In this document: in pieces, positions 48,003 to 57,721 of the stretch
Position numbering within the stretch: position 1 is the first letter of the stretch
Layout of the letters: the number at the start of each line of letters is the position of its first letter
Assembly (NCBI GenBank): GCA_037190485.1
Contig: JBBCJB010000005.1
Span: 1 to 64,000 of the forward strand
Direction of reading: 5' to 3'
From: Parapedobacter sp037190485
GTDB taxonomy: Bacteria; Bacteroidota; Bacteroidia; Sphingobacteriales; Sphingobacteriaceae
DNA length: 64,000 bases
Notes under the pieces: model-generated
What the model was told of the DNA's origin: nothing
What the model saw: only the letters and a program-made list of their open reading frames with translations
Database searches by the model: none
Translations under genes and position numbers: made by a program

Positions 48003-48030
48003 GCCGTTTCAAATAAAAAAGACAATCGTT

Positions 48031-49236
48031 ATGAAAAGTAAAAGAAACAGGATGTATGTTTTCGTCTTCGGGTTGATGGCGATCACAACATTTTTGGTGC
48101 AGTCTTGCCAGGAAAAGGAACTTGGGCCTGTTGGTGGGTCGGGGAAGGCTCCGGGACCGGTACGCAATGTGGTTGTTGAACCCGGGCCGGGTAAAGTAAC
48201 ACTCAGTTATGACTTACCGGACGATAAGGATCTGCTTTACGTGAAAGCCGTGGTATCCATCAATGGCGTGGAACGTGAGGTAAAAGCATCTTTTTACCAA
48301 AACAACTTGGAAATCAGTGGTTTTGGTGATACAAATAGTTACGAGGTATCGTTGTATGCCGTTAGCCGGTCGGAAGTATCATCTGAAGCTGTCCGTGTCG
48401 GTGTCGTTCCGCAGAAACCACCTGTCTTGCTGACCTTCGAGTCGCTCGATCTCTTTGAAGACTTTGGTGGTGCCACCGTTGGATTTACGAACGAAAACGA
48501 AGGAGACCTCAATATTGTGGTGTTGACCACCGACGAGTTCGGTGATTGGACCACAGCCGATATCCTGTATACCAAACGTCCGGAAGGTTATTTCTCCGTG
48601 AGGGGATACCATGTCGAGCCGCGTAAATTTGGGGTGTATGTCAAGGATCGTTGGAATAACACATCTGATACATTGGTTAAAGAACTTACACCGGTCTTTG
48701 AGAAGCAGCTCGACCGTACGAAATTCCACGAGTACAGGCTTCCAACGGATGAGTTACCGGCATGGGGTTGGGTCATGCCCTACATTTGGGATGGTATCAT
48801 CGTAAACAACACCAATGTAGACAAACCGGGCTTCCATACCAATCCGGGTGTCTGGCCGCAACATTTTACATTTGGTCTTGGTGTAGAGGCGCGTTTAAGC
48901 CGGTTCCGCTTTTGGCAGCGGGGTAGCTGGGTTGCGTTCACAGACCGCAATGTCAAGAAGTTTGAACTCTGGGGAAGCAATAATCCCGCCCCTGACGGCA
49001 GTTACAATGGGTGGACGTTGTTGATGGAGGGAGAGTCTGTCAAGCCTTCAGGTGAGCCTATGGGTACCAATACCGCTGAGGATTTGGCTTTGGTTGGAGA
49101 GGGAGAGGAGTTTGTTTTTCCTCCTGGTACACCTGCTGTGAAGTATATCCGGATGAAAGTAACCGAAACGTGGTCAGGAGCCAACAGCTTTTACATCATG
49201 CAGGTAGCATTTTGGGGTGATGACCAAGCAAATTAA
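48031..49236 (+). CDS. DUF4959/DUF5126/DUF5000 surface lipoprotein
   Basis: 401 aa, lipobox Cys26 (FLVQSC). Residues about 40-125 match DUF4959 (a fibronectin III-like sandwich, GPVRNVVVEPGPGKVTLSY), about 130-235 match DUF5126, and about 240-400 match DUF5000, an F5/8 type C-like domain with FRFWQRGSW and KKFELWGSNNP. Such proteins follow SusCD genes and bind glycan at the cell surface. It starts 28 nt after susD. Confidence 0.88.
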   Translation: MKSKRNRMYVFVFGLMAITTFLVQSCQEKELGPVGGSGKAPGPVRNVVVEPGPGKVTLSYDLPDDKDLLYVKAVVSINGVEREVKASFYQNNLEISGFGDTNSYEVSLYAVSRSEVSSEAVRVGVVPQKPPVLLTFESLDLFEDFGGATVGFTNENEGDLNIVVLTTDEFGDWTTADILYTKRPEGYFSVRGYHVEPRKFGVYVKDRWNNTSDTLVKELTPVFEKQLDRTKFHEYRLPTDELPAWGWVMPYIWDGIIVNNTNVDKPGFHTNPGVWPQHFTFGLGVEARLSRFRFWQRGSWVAFTDRNVKKFELWGSNNPAPDGSYNGWTLLMEGESVKPSGEPMGTNTAEDLALVGEGEEFVFPPGTPAVKYIRMKVTETWSGANSFYIMQVAFWGDDQAN

Positions 49237-49249
49237 CATGGAGACCGGT

Positions 49250-50467
49250 ATGAAAAGAGATACGATTTTTACAATGGCGGCTGTCGCCTTATTGATGTGC
49301 GCAGTAGCTTCGTGCCGCAAAGCGGACGATTACAAAAAATACCTAATCGATGGCGAGATCCTATATCCGGCAAAAGCCGACTCCATAAGGGTATTTCCAG
49401 GCGAAGAGCGCATCATGTTGTCGTGGGTCAAAACAGATCCCAAAGTGGTAAAATACCTAATTTACTGGCATCTTGGGGCGGATTCTGTGGAGATTTCGGG
49501 CGAACAGGTCACCTCGTTGCAACAAGGCGATACAGTCCGGGCTCTGATCAGTGGATTGGAGGAAGCCGATTACGAGTTTGAGGTTGTTTCGCTTGATGTG
49601 GACAACAACCGGTCTGTCAAGTCTGCTGTGCGGGGGCGGGTTTATGGAGAACTGTACAGTTCCGTGCTTACGCCCCGGCTACCACGGGGCATCACATTCA
49701 TCTCCGGAGACGATTTTGCAGATGTTTGGTGGTACAATGCAGATTCAACCGATGTGGGATTGGAAATCAATTACACCAATACGTCGAACGAATCAGTGTT
49801 AAGACGTGTTGCGCCCAGTGAGCAGGTTGTGGCACTGAGTCGGTACAAAGCGGGTACCGAAATACGTTACCGGTCGTTATTTAGACCGGATAGTATGGCA
49901 ATTGACACGTTTTATACGGTTTACCAAACCATTGCAGCGCCTCAAATCGCCACTGTCCTAGACAAATCCAGGTTTTCAGTTTATCCTTTACCTGGGGATG
50001 TTGCAAGCGCCTGGGGTTGGGAATTGCCGTACCTGTGGGATGGCAACATTAACGAGGGGCGAGGATTCCATACACCGGATGTAAATGTACCCGTACATGT
50101 TAATATCGATCTGGGCTTGCAGGTCGGTTTTCAGCAATTGCGTGTTTGGCAACGTCAATCTCAGCCATTTGATGGTGGTAATCTCAAAAGATTTGAGGTT
50201 TGGGGAAGTAACAATCCATCGGACAATGGGAGTTTTGAAGGATGGGTCAAGTTGTTGGAGTGCAATTCGGTGAAACCCTCAGGATTGCCAGTTGGATCGG
50301 TGAATGACGAAGATAGGGCTGTTGTTGCGGCCGGAGAACGCTTTGTTTTTCCGATTGATACGCCTCCTGTGCGTTATGTCCGGATCCGATTTATAGACAA
50401 CTGGTCCGAAACTGTCAGAAGCTATCACATGATGGAGGCCGATTTCTGGGGAGGCACCGCCAATTAG
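49250..50467 (+). CDS. DUF4998/DUF5000 surface lipoprotein
   Basis: 405 aa from MKRDTIFTM with lipobox Cys22 (CAVASC); GGAG lies 6 nt upstream, which favours this ATG over those at 49217 and 49238. DUF4998 (about 25-215, YPAKADSIRVFPGEERIMLSW) is followed by a DUF5000 domain (about 240-400) similar to that of the preceding protein (LRVWQRQSQPF, KRFEVWGSNNP). The two genes probably arose by partial duplication and offer two surface binding sites for the same glycan. Confidence 0.87.
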   Translation: MKRDTIFTMAAVALLMCAVASCRKADDYKKYLIDGEILYPAKADSIRVFPGEERIMLSWVKTDPKVVKYLIYWHLGADSVEISGEQVTSLQQGDTVRALISGLEEADYEFEVVSLDVDNNRSVKSAVRGRVYGELYSSVLTPRLPRGITFISGDDFADVWWYNADSTDVGLEINYTNTSNESVLRRVAPSEQVVALSRYKAGTEIRYRSLFRPDSMAIDTFYTVYQTIAAPQIATVLDKSRFSVYPLPGDVASAWGWELPYLWDGNINEGRGFHTPDVNVPVHVNIDLGLQVGFQQLRVWQRQSQPFDGGNLKRFEVWGSNNPSDNGSFEGWVKLLECNSVKPSGLPVGSVNDEDRAVVAAGERFVFPIDTPPVRYVRIRFIDNWSETVRSYHMMEADFWGGTAN

Positions 50468-50469
50468 CG

Positions 50470-51750
50470 ATGATCGAAACCGGATTGTTTTTGCGCAAGC
50501 TGGCCTTGTTGTGTGTTGCGGTAAGTATGGCGTCTGTCGGATTTGCGCAGCGTCCGTTATCAGCTGACAATAAGGCTTTCCAGATCGGTGTTTTCTACGG
50601 CCCAACACCTGAATTGACCACCATAAAACAGTTTCGGTGGATCAAGCAGGCCCATGTTGATTTTATTCAGTTTGTTGAGGATGCAAAAAGACAACATGCG
50701 GTCGCATCCCAAAAACGGAACCTGCAAATTCTTGATTTGGCCGCGCGTGCGGGTCTCACTTATTATGTGGGTGATCCCCGTGTACATGACGGAGACGAGG
50801 GAATCGAAGCAATGGTACGGGCATACAAAGACCATCCGGCTACTGCAGGCTATTACATCGTGGATGAACCGGGTCCGGAAGGCTTGGATTGGCCTGCTAA
50901 GGCCTATCGGGCCATCGGTTCGCTAGATCCGGCGCGGGTGCCATACGTCAATCTCCTGCCCGATTTTGTCGTAGCCAATTACGAGACCGATTACGTACAT
51001 CGTTGGGTGGAACGGGTTGGGGCTGATGCCCTTATTTATTTGTCATTCGACAATTACCCGTTCTTGCTGGATGGTAATTTCCGCGAAAGCAATTTCCTGA
51101 ATCTGGATATCATCCGGCGGGCAGGTCTTAAATATGGTGTCAAAACCTCCTCCTATCTCCAATCGGTCGGTATCCAGGGGCACTACAGGCGGCCCACATC
51201 GGCAGAACTTCGGTTCAGCGCCTATTCGAATTTGGCGTACGGCATTAAAAACCTGGTTTGGTTTACTTATAATACACCCGTTGCACAGCCTGTTGAGAAG
51301 TTTACCAGTGCCATCATAGACAGCATGGGCAAAAAAACAGATTTATATAAGCCTTTCGCTAAACTCAATAAAGAGCTCAAGCAGGTTGGTTCCGTGCTGA
51401 TGCAACTTGATGCTGTGGCAGTTTATCATAGTGGAGTCTACAACGGCAGCGGAATTATACCCCTGCCAGACAATTCCTTCCTTCGTCTCGCGGACACAAC
51501 GGCGCAGTTTATCATCACCGATTTTCGGGATCCCAACACCGGACAACGTTATGTAATGCTGGTAAACAAGTCGTTGGCCGAGATTAAAGAAATCGGTTTT
51601 TGGGGTGGCGGCAACGTGAAGCGTGTGGCTGGTTCCAAACGAGTAGCTTTACCCGGACGGCGTGGTGGCGAAGCCCAATGGGTCTCGGATCGATTCCTGC
51701 CTGGGGAGGGAAAACTCTATGAAATAACTGAAACGAAAATTACTGAATAG
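50470..51750 (+). CDS. Putative secreted TIM-barrel glycoside hydrolase, family not assigned
   Basis: 426 aa. The signal peptide ends near VGFAQ. Residues 35-330 read as a beta/alpha barrel: KQAHVDFIQFVED, GLTYYVGDPR, AGYYIVDEPGPEGLDW, ALIYLSFDNYPF, GIKNLVWFTYNTP. The YYIVDEP strand end is like the acid/base position of clan GH-A enzymes. A small C-terminal beta domain follows (about 345-420). It starts 2 nt after the DUF4998 gene, inside the locus. I cannot name a CAZy family. Confidence 0.65.
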   Translation: MIETGLFLRKLALLCVAVSMASVGFAQRPLSADNKAFQIGVFYGPTPELTTIKQFRWIKQAHVDFIQFVEDAKRQHAVASQKRNLQILDLAARAGLTYYVGDPRVHDGDEGIEAMVRAYKDHPATAGYYIVDEPGPEGLDWPAKAYRAIGSLDPARVPYVNLLPDFVVANYETDYVHRWVERVGADALIYLSFDNYPFLLDGNFRESNFLNLDIIRRAGLKYGVKTSSYLQSVGIQGHYRRPTSAELRFSAYSNLAYGIKNLVWFTYNTPVAQPVEKFTSAIIDSMGKKTDLYKPFAKLNKELKQVGSVLMQLDAVAVYHSGVYNGSGIIPLPDNSFLRLADTTAQFIITDFRDPNTGQRYVMLVNKSLAEIKEIGFWGGGNVKRVAGSKRVALPGRRGGEAQWVSDRFLPGEGKLYEITETKITE

Positions 51751-51770
51751 TGATAACTTTGAAATCAATG

Positions 51771-53114
51771 ATGAAAAAGACAATCCTTGCGTGTGCGCTC
51801 TTAACGTATTTTAATCTCGGTTTTACCTTCGCCCAACAGTCGGTGATCACGGATGACGATTATGCCTATTTAAAAGCACTTACCCAGGCGGTTGTAGACA
51901 GTTCACGGATTAAGCCCGGCCAGCAACTTGTTGCGCCCTTCGGTGCCAACAATACGGGAGGAACATTGATCAGGCCGGGTGGCCGCGAAACCTATCCTTC
52001 CTTTTGGATCCGTGACTACGCCATGACGTTGGAGACCGGCTTCGTTACCTTAGAAGAGCAACGGCATATGTTGGCGCTTACCGCAGCAACCCAGTGCGAT
52101 CAGTCGTGGATAACCAAAGGAGGAAGCCTGGTGCCTTACGGAGCTATAGCAGACCATATCCGGGTCGATGATTTACGGCCCATTTACTTTCCGGGCACCT
52201 ATGACTACGATGAGCAGGGCGTGGAAGAGTTCGGTATGACACCTCCATATTGCGACCAGTATTATTTTGTCTATATGGCCCATTATTTATGGCGCACCGC
52301 TAAAAGCACAAAATTCCTGAAGCAATCGATCAACGGCATGCGGTTGATTGATCGGCTGGAGATCGCATTTCGCGTACCCCCATCGCGCGCGGACAATGGC
52401 ATTGTGTATACCACAGATACCTTTCGCGGCGTTGACTTCGGTTTCAGGGACGCCATCCGTATTAGCGGCGAATTAGCCTACCCCTCCATACTCAAGTATC
52501 GGGCGGCAAACCAACTTGCTGAATTGTTTGATGCGCTTAAGGATAAGGAGAAATCGGCCGGTTATCGTCAGCTCGCCGATAAGCTAAAGCCGGCGATAGC
52601 TGCCACCTTCCGCAATGCCGATGGCATGTTGCGTGCTGCTACAGGTAAGGGAGGGCAGGCCGATGTTTGGGCAACTTCGTTGGCTGCTTATCTCGGTATT
52701 TTGGACGGGGATGAGGCCATGCTGGCCGGTAGACATTTGGCAAAGGCCTTCCAAGGCGACAAACTCGCTTATAAAGGCTGTGTAAGGCATATTATCCATG
52801 GCGAAGACTTCGATGCGCAGACCGCATGGCAAGATGCTATCGTGCCCAAGAACCAATACCAGAACGGCGCCTATTGGGGTACCGCCACAGGTTGGGTAGC
52901 CTATACGATTGCGCTTGCTGACAGCCGTGTCGCTGGTCACCTCGTTCGCGACTATATCGACGGGTTGCGGGAAAGCGATTTCAGGAAGGGAGCGGGTTTT
53001 TCCGGACCTTTTGAATGCTTTTATCCGCCCGATTATACGAGGGGGCCAGTGTATATGACGACAGTAAGCTCTCCATTGATTGTGTTCACCACCATGCTAA
53101 ATCCTAAAAAATGA
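51771..53114 (+). CDS. Secreted six-hairpin-type protein, putative glycosidase
   Basis: 447 aa from MKKTILACALL; a GTG at 51750 in frame overlaps the previous stop and is less likely. The signal peptide ends near FTFAQ. The body is helical, with PSFWIRDYAMTLETGF, EFGMTPPYCDQYYFVYMAHYLWR, DVWATSLAAYLG and YQNGAYWGTATGW, a pattern of alpha/alpha-toroid glycosidases; acidic residues in WIRDYAM and in TPPYCDQYY are candidates for catalysis. It overlaps the GH78 gene by 4 nt, so its product is probably made together with it. Family not assigned. Confidence 0.65.
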   Translation: MKKTILACALLTYFNLGFTFAQQSVITDDDYAYLKALTQAVVDSSRIKPGQQLVAPFGANNTGGTLIRPGGRETYPSFWIRDYAMTLETGFVTLEEQRHMLALTAATQCDQSWITKGGSLVPYGAIADHIRVDDLRPIYFPGTYDYDEQGVEEFGMTPPYCDQYYFVYMAHYLWRTAKSTKFLKQSINGMRLIDRLEIAFRVPPSRADNGIVYTTDTFRGVDFGFRDAIRISGELAYPSILKYRAANQLAELFDALKDKEKSAGYRQLADKLKPAIAATFRNADGMLRAATGKGGQADVWATSLAAYLGILDGDEAMLAGRHLAKAFQGDKLAYKGCVRHIIHGEDFDAQTAWQDAIVPKNQYQNGAYWGTATGWVAYTIALADSRVAGHLVRDYIDGLRESDFRKGAGFSGPFECFYPPDYTRGPVYMTTVSSPLIVFTTMLNPKK

Positions 53115-55912
53115 GCATGAAAATGACCCTATCCAAGCAATATAATAATGTGTTTTTCGCGGGTGTATTGATGACCATCGTTGCTGCGTGCATGCCATGG
53201 ATTGCACGTGGAGGCGAAATCCATCCTGAAAGGATGACCTGTGAATACCGCGAAAATCCGCTGGGTATCGATGATCCTGCTCCGCGGTTTAGCTGGTTGC
53301 TATCGTCCGCCAAACGCAATCAAAAGCAGTCGGCCTACGAAATCATTGTGTCAGACAACAAAAGCGATATCGAGCGCCGACGTGGCAATGTATGGACATC
53401 AGGAAAGATCGAGTCCAATCAAAATGTCCATGTCGTGTTCCAAGGGAAGCCACTTCAGTCGTTCACCCGTTATTTCTGGCGCGTCAGGGTATACGATGGA
53501 GCAGGTAAACCATCGAAATGGAGCGAGCCAAACTGGTTTGAAACCGCAGCGTTCCATGCTGCGGACTGGACAGGACAATGGATAGGGGACGGCCGTGCAC
53601 CGTTCGCTGCGGATGAAGATTTTTATGGCGATGACCCGGCACCATTGTTCCGCAAGACGTTCGATACCCGCAAAACGGTTGCAGAAGCACGGTTGTACAT
53701 CAGCGGGTTAGGCTATTATGAAGCTTACCTGAATGGAGACAAGGTGGGCGACCATGTGCTGGATCCGGGTTGGACCGCTTATGACAAACAGGTGCTGTAC
53801 GTTGTGCATGACATTACCCCCCTGATGCGTAAAGGGCAGAACACCGCAGGGATCATGCTTGGCAATGGCTGGTATAACCCCTTGCCGTTACGTTTTTGGG
53901 GAGCCCTGAATTGGCGTAATGCGTTGGCCACAGACCGCCCAAAAGTTGTGGCTATGGTCCGTGTTACCTATACGGATGGTTCCAGCGAAGTTATTGGCAC
54001 GGATGAAACCTGGCAGACTACCCCGGGACCGACCGTTAAAAACAATATCTACCTTGGGGAGCATTATGATGCGCGGCTTGCCGACGAGGATTGGTGTTCG
54101 GCACTAGGCAGCAAGCTGGCTTGGAAGCCAGCGGCAAAAGCTGTTGCTCCAAAAGGAGTCATGACGGCACAGCAACAGCCACCCATCCGGGTTACCAACG
54201 TACTCAAACCTGTCGGCGTTAAGGAGGTCCGTCCGGGCGTTTTCGTGTTTGATATGGGACAGAATTTCGCTGGCGTGGCCGGCATCCGGGTTAAAGGACC
54301 CGCCGGGACCGTCGTGAGGATGCGGTATGGGGAAGATGCCTATGCCGATGGCTCGGTAAACCTCATGACCGCCGTGGCCGGACAGATTAAGGCGTCTAAT
54401 GGAGGCCCCGGCGCGCCGGCTATTGCCTGGCAGGAGGATAGCTATACGTTGAAAGGGCAGGGTGTCGAAACCTGGGCGCCGCGGTTCACCTTTCACGGCT
54501 TCCGTTATGTGGAAGTGAGCGGCTGGCCGGGCATCCCTACGGTAGATGATATCGAAGGGTTGCGTATGAATGCCGATCTGCAAAGAAATGGGCAGTTCTC
54601 CTCGTCGAATACACTGTTTAACCGTGTTGATGAACTGATCCAATGGACCTTCCTGAGTAATGTATTCAGTGTCGTTTCGGACTGCCCTGCGCGTGAAAAA
54701 CTGGCTTATGGGGGCGATATCCTTTGCGCTGCCGAAACGTTCATGTTCAACTACCACATGCCCAACTTCTATGTCAAAACGGTTGTGGATCATGCCAATG
54801 ATCAGCGCCCGCTGGGAGGCATCACCGAGACCGCACCCTTTGTCGGTATTGCAGATGATGGACCAGGAGACGGTTCGGGGCCATTGGGTTACCAGGCAGG
54901 CTACAGTTACCTCGTCAAAAAGCTGTATGACTTTTACGGCGACCGTCGCATCGTGGAGCAGCATTATGACCGACTACGTAAGCAGGCGGAATTTTTGAGC
55001 AGCCGCACCACGGATTTGCTTTTCGCTACAGACTTGGGCGACCATGAGTCGTTGACACCTAAAAACAAACCGCTTACCGCGTCCATATTTTATTATTTCC
55101 ATGTCAAAAACTTGGCGGAATTCGCTGGCATATTGGCTAATCAGGCAGATGAGTCCCGGTATTCCAAGCTCGCGGCCGAGATTCTGGAGGCCATCAAAAA
55201 AGCCCACTTTGACAGCCGGAATGGACAATACGGTACAGGAAGCCAGTCCGACCAGTTATTCGGTATCTGGAGCGGGCTGTTGGCCGGCGAGCAACCCGAT
55301 TTGCTGACGATGGAGCGGTTGCTGTATACTTTTGAAGAAAAAGACTGGCATTTATCGACTGGAATTTTCGGTACAAAAATGCTCTTTGACGTGTTCCGGG
55401 CAATCGACCGAAACGACGTAGCCTACCGCGTGGCAAATCAGCGAAGCTTTCCCGGATGGGGGCATATGGTTGAAGGGGGCGCTACCACATTATGGGAGAC
55501 CTGGCAGTACTCAGAAAATACCTATTCGCATAACCATCCGATGTTCGGGTCGATCGGCGAATGGTTTTACCGTTCGTTGCTCGGTATCAACGAGGCTGCG
55601 CCCGGATTCAAGCGAATTGAGATAAAGCCACAACCTACAGGGGATTTATCGCACGCACAAGGTGAATTCCAGTCCGTATATGGCACAATCGGTAGCGCGT
55701 GGAAAATTAGTGATACAGGTTTTGATTTGAAAGTAGACATTCCGGTGAATACCCAAGCGGAAATCTGGATTCCTTTAAGTTATGGCAATAAGATAACGGA
55801 GACTGGTAAACTGCTGCATGAGGTAAATCAGGTTACAAGCTTTCGTAGTGAAGATAACTACGCAGTGGTGGAAGTAGGCTCAGGAAAATATCATTTTCAG
55901 ACGACCAAATGA
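53111..55912 (+). CDS. GH78 alpha-L-rhamnosidase (secreted)
   Basis: 933 aa, the normal full GH78 architecture. A signal or anchor segment (about 1-35) is followed by an Ig-like domain (RMTCEYRENPLGI), a Bac_rhamnosid_N beta domain, the concanavalin-like domain, the alpha/alpha-barrel with the signature SDCPAREKLAYGGD (Asp524, Glu529) and the C-terminal beta domain. It releases alpha-L-rhamnose from glycans such as rhamnogalacturonan, flavonoid glycosides or bacterial polysaccharides. It is the clearest clue to the substrate of this locus. It overlaps the upstream gene by 4 nt. Confidence 0.94.
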   Translation: MSMKMTLSKQYNNVFFAGVLMTIVAACMPWIARGGEIHPERMTCEYRENPLGIDDPAPRFSWLLSSAKRNQKQSAYEIIVSDNKSDIERRRGNVWTSGKIESNQNVHVVFQGKPLQSFTRYFWRVRVYDGAGKPSKWSEPNWFETAAFHAADWTGQWIGDGRAPFAADEDFYGDDPAPLFRKTFDTRKTVAEARLYISGLGYYEAYLNGDKVGDHVLDPGWTAYDKQVLYVVHDITPLMRKGQNTAGIMLGNGWYNPLPLRFWGALNWRNALATDRPKVVAMVRVTYTDGSSEVIGTDETWQTTPGPTVKNNIYLGEHYDARLADEDWCSALGSKLAWKPAAKAVAPKGVMTAQQQPPIRVTNVLKPVGVKEVRPGVFVFDMGQNFAGVAGIRVKGPAGTVVRMRYGEDAYADGSVNLMTAVAGQIKASNGGPGAPAIAWQEDSYTLKGQGVETWAPRFTFHGFRYVEVSGWPGIPTVDDIEGLRMNADLQRNGQFSSSNTLFNRVDELIQWTFLSNVFSVVSDCPAREKLAYGGDILCAAETFMFNYHMPNFYVKTVVDHANDQRPLGGITETAPFVGIADDGPGDGSGPLGYQAGYSYLVKKLYDFYGDRRIVEQHYDRLRKQAEFLSSRTTDLLFATDLGDHESLTPKNKPLTASIFYYFHVKNLAEFAGILANQADESRYSKLAAEILEAIKKAHFDSRNGQYGTGSQSDQLFGIWSGLLAGEQPDLLTMERLLYTFEEKDWHLSTGIFGTKMLFDVFRAIDRNDVAYRVANQRSFPGWGHMVEGGATTLWETWQYSENTYSHNHPMFGSIGEWFYRSLLGINEAAPGFKRIEIKPQPTGDLSHAQGEFQSVYGTIGSAWKISDTGFDLKVDIPVNTQAEIWIPLSYGNKITETGKLLHEVNQVTSFRSEDNYAVVEVGSGKYHFQTTK

Positions 55913-55920
55913 AAACGTAA

Positions 55921-55938
55921 TGCCGCTTTTTTGCGGCA
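55921..55938 (+). terminator. Hairpin after the GH78 gene
   Basis: TGCCGC and GCGGCA pair perfectly around a loop of six T residues, 9 nt after the stop codon. There is no T-run after the stem, so it may be a partial terminator or a 3' protection element dividing the operon. Confidence 0.4.
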
Positions 55939-55960
55939 GACTACTTAAAATATCGTATCG

Positions 55961-57694
55961 ATGAGATGGCTAATTGTGATGGTGTTGGCATCCACGATTT
56001 TCAAGGATGCTTTTGGACAAGTATTGATGGCAACGGACGGATTAGGGCGTGCGCTTCCCGGCCCGACGGAGGTGGGCGATTTGCGCGCCGATCGGCACGT
56101 AGCGCTGTTTTATTTCCTGTGGCAAGGGCACGAGGCTTCACCGACCTCGGCCTACCATTGGGACTTGAATAAACTTTCTATGGAGACGCCAGCGGTGTTC
56201 GCTGATTTCGATCATCCGGGTTGGGGCGGGGGAGCCAACGCACCGGGGCAGTATTATTATTGGGGCGAGCCCGTGTATGGCTATTACAAAGGCGACGACC
56301 ATTGGGTGCACCTCAGGAACGTGCAATTGCTCACGGACGCCGGGGTGGATATGCTGGTTATCGATGCCACCAACCGCATCACGTATCCACGGGAATCGGT
56401 CGTGCTGATGCAGGCGTTGGAGGCGGTACGCAAGCAAGGGCGGGTTCCGCCGAAAATCGTCTATTATACCAATACGGCGTCGGGCGATGCCATGCAGGAT
56501 ATCTATGACTGCCATTACAAGCCCGATGCACCGCACCGCGATCCGGAATGCTGGTTCCTGCTGGAGGGCAAACCGTTGATCATCGGCCTGGGCGAGCAGG
56601 CGAAGGGAAGGGATTACGAAGGGTTTTTCACCATCCGGGAGTCGCAGTGGCCCAACGAGCCGCAGAAGGTGGACGGCTGGCCATGGATCGAATTCAAGCG
56701 CCCGCAACAGGTGTACCATAACCATGCCGGCGAGAAGGAAATCGTGAATGTGTCCGCCGCGCAGCACCCCAACCTGGAGGCTTCGATGGGCGGGTCGGCA
56801 TTCTACGGGAAATCCGGCAATTGGGGAAGGAGTTTCCATGCGGGTGGGCCGGGTAACCCGGACAAGGACATGCACTACGGGTACAACATCCAGGAGCAAT
56901 GGGACTTCGCGCTGCGGCAGGAGGTGCCGTTCGTGTTCGTCACCGGCTGGAACGAGTGGATCGCGGGCAAGTGGAAGCGCACGTCTGGCGATACCAGCCA
57001 GGCACTTTTCGTAGACCAGGCGAGTCCAGAGTACAGTCGCGATATCGAACCGTCTCGCACGTCGGGGTTAGCGGATCACTATTACATGCAGCTGGTGGCC
57101 AACATCCGTCGGTATAAGGGGATGCATCCACAACAGGCGTTGGGGCCGAACAAGACCATCCGCACGTGGGACGATTGGCAAGGCATCGTGCCGGAATACC
57201 GGGACTACGTAGGAGACGTCATCCACCGCGATCATCCCGGCGCGCAGTCCGAACCGACGGTAAGGTATGTAAACACCACGGGTAGGAATGATATCGAGTT
57301 GATGAAGGTGGCCCGGGATGGAACGCATGTCTATTTCTATGTGCAGGCAGCCGATACGATCATCGGCGACCGCAATGCCGAAGACTGGATGGCCTTATAC
57401 CTGGATGCCGATTGCTCGACCGATACGGGTTGGCACGGATATGATTTCCGCGTAGTATTTGGCAATACGCTACAACACCATGCGGGAGGGGAGTGGAAAG
57501 ACCTTGCACGCTTGACCCATCGGGTCGAGGGCAAACGGTTAATGGTCTCGATACCAAAGGCATCGCTCGGTATCGACAGGGTGAGCCTGCAGTTTAAATG
57601 GATGGATAATACCGGTGGGGGAACACCGTTGGATTGGTATGTGAACGGCGACGTGGCACCCGAAGCTCGATTTAATTTTTGGGTATTAGAGTGA
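55961..57694 (+). CDS. GH71/GH99-like TIM-barrel protein with C-terminal CBM9-like domain
   Basis: 577 aa. The signal peptide ends near DAFGQ. The barrel (about 40-370) starts HVALFYFLWQGH and contains LTDAGVDMLVIDATN and FVTGWNEWIAGKW, the WNEW-type motif of GH71/GH99-like enzymes. The C-terminal part (about 430-577, DGTHVYFYVQAAD ... DWMALYLDAD) resembles a family 9 carbohydrate-binding or DOMON domain. It likely acts inside chains while the rhamnosidase trims ends. The exact family is uncertain. Base composition returns to GC-rich here, unlike the SusC-GH78 stretch. Confidence 0.75.
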   Translation: MRWLIVMVLASTIFKDAFGQVLMATDGLGRALPGPTEVGDLRADRHVALFYFLWQGHEASPTSAYHWDLNKLSMETPAVFADFDHPGWGGGANAPGQYYYWGEPVYGYYKGDDHWVHLRNVQLLTDAGVDMLVIDATNRITYPRESVVLMQALEAVRKQGRVPPKIVYYTNTASGDAMQDIYDCHYKPDAPHRDPECWFLLEGKPLIIGLGEQAKGRDYEGFFTIRESQWPNEPQKVDGWPWIEFKRPQQVYHNHAGEKEIVNVSAAQHPNLEASMGGSAFYGKSGNWGRSFHAGGPGNPDKDMHYGYNIQEQWDFALRQEVPFVFVTGWNEWIAGKWKRTSGDTSQALFVDQASPEYSRDIEPSRTSGLADHYYMQLVANIRRYKGMHPQQALGPNKTIRTWDDWQGIVPEYRDYVGDVIHRDHPGAQSEPTVRYVNTTGRNDIELMKVARDGTHVYFYVQAADTIIGDRNAEDWMALYLDADCSTDTGWHGYDFRVVFGNTLQHHAGGEWKDLARLTHRVEGKRLMVSIPKASLGIDRVSLQFKWMDNTGGGTPLDWYVNGDVAPEARFNFWVLE

Positions 57695-57721
57695 ACGTTG
57701 ATTGATTTAAATTGAGGAAAT

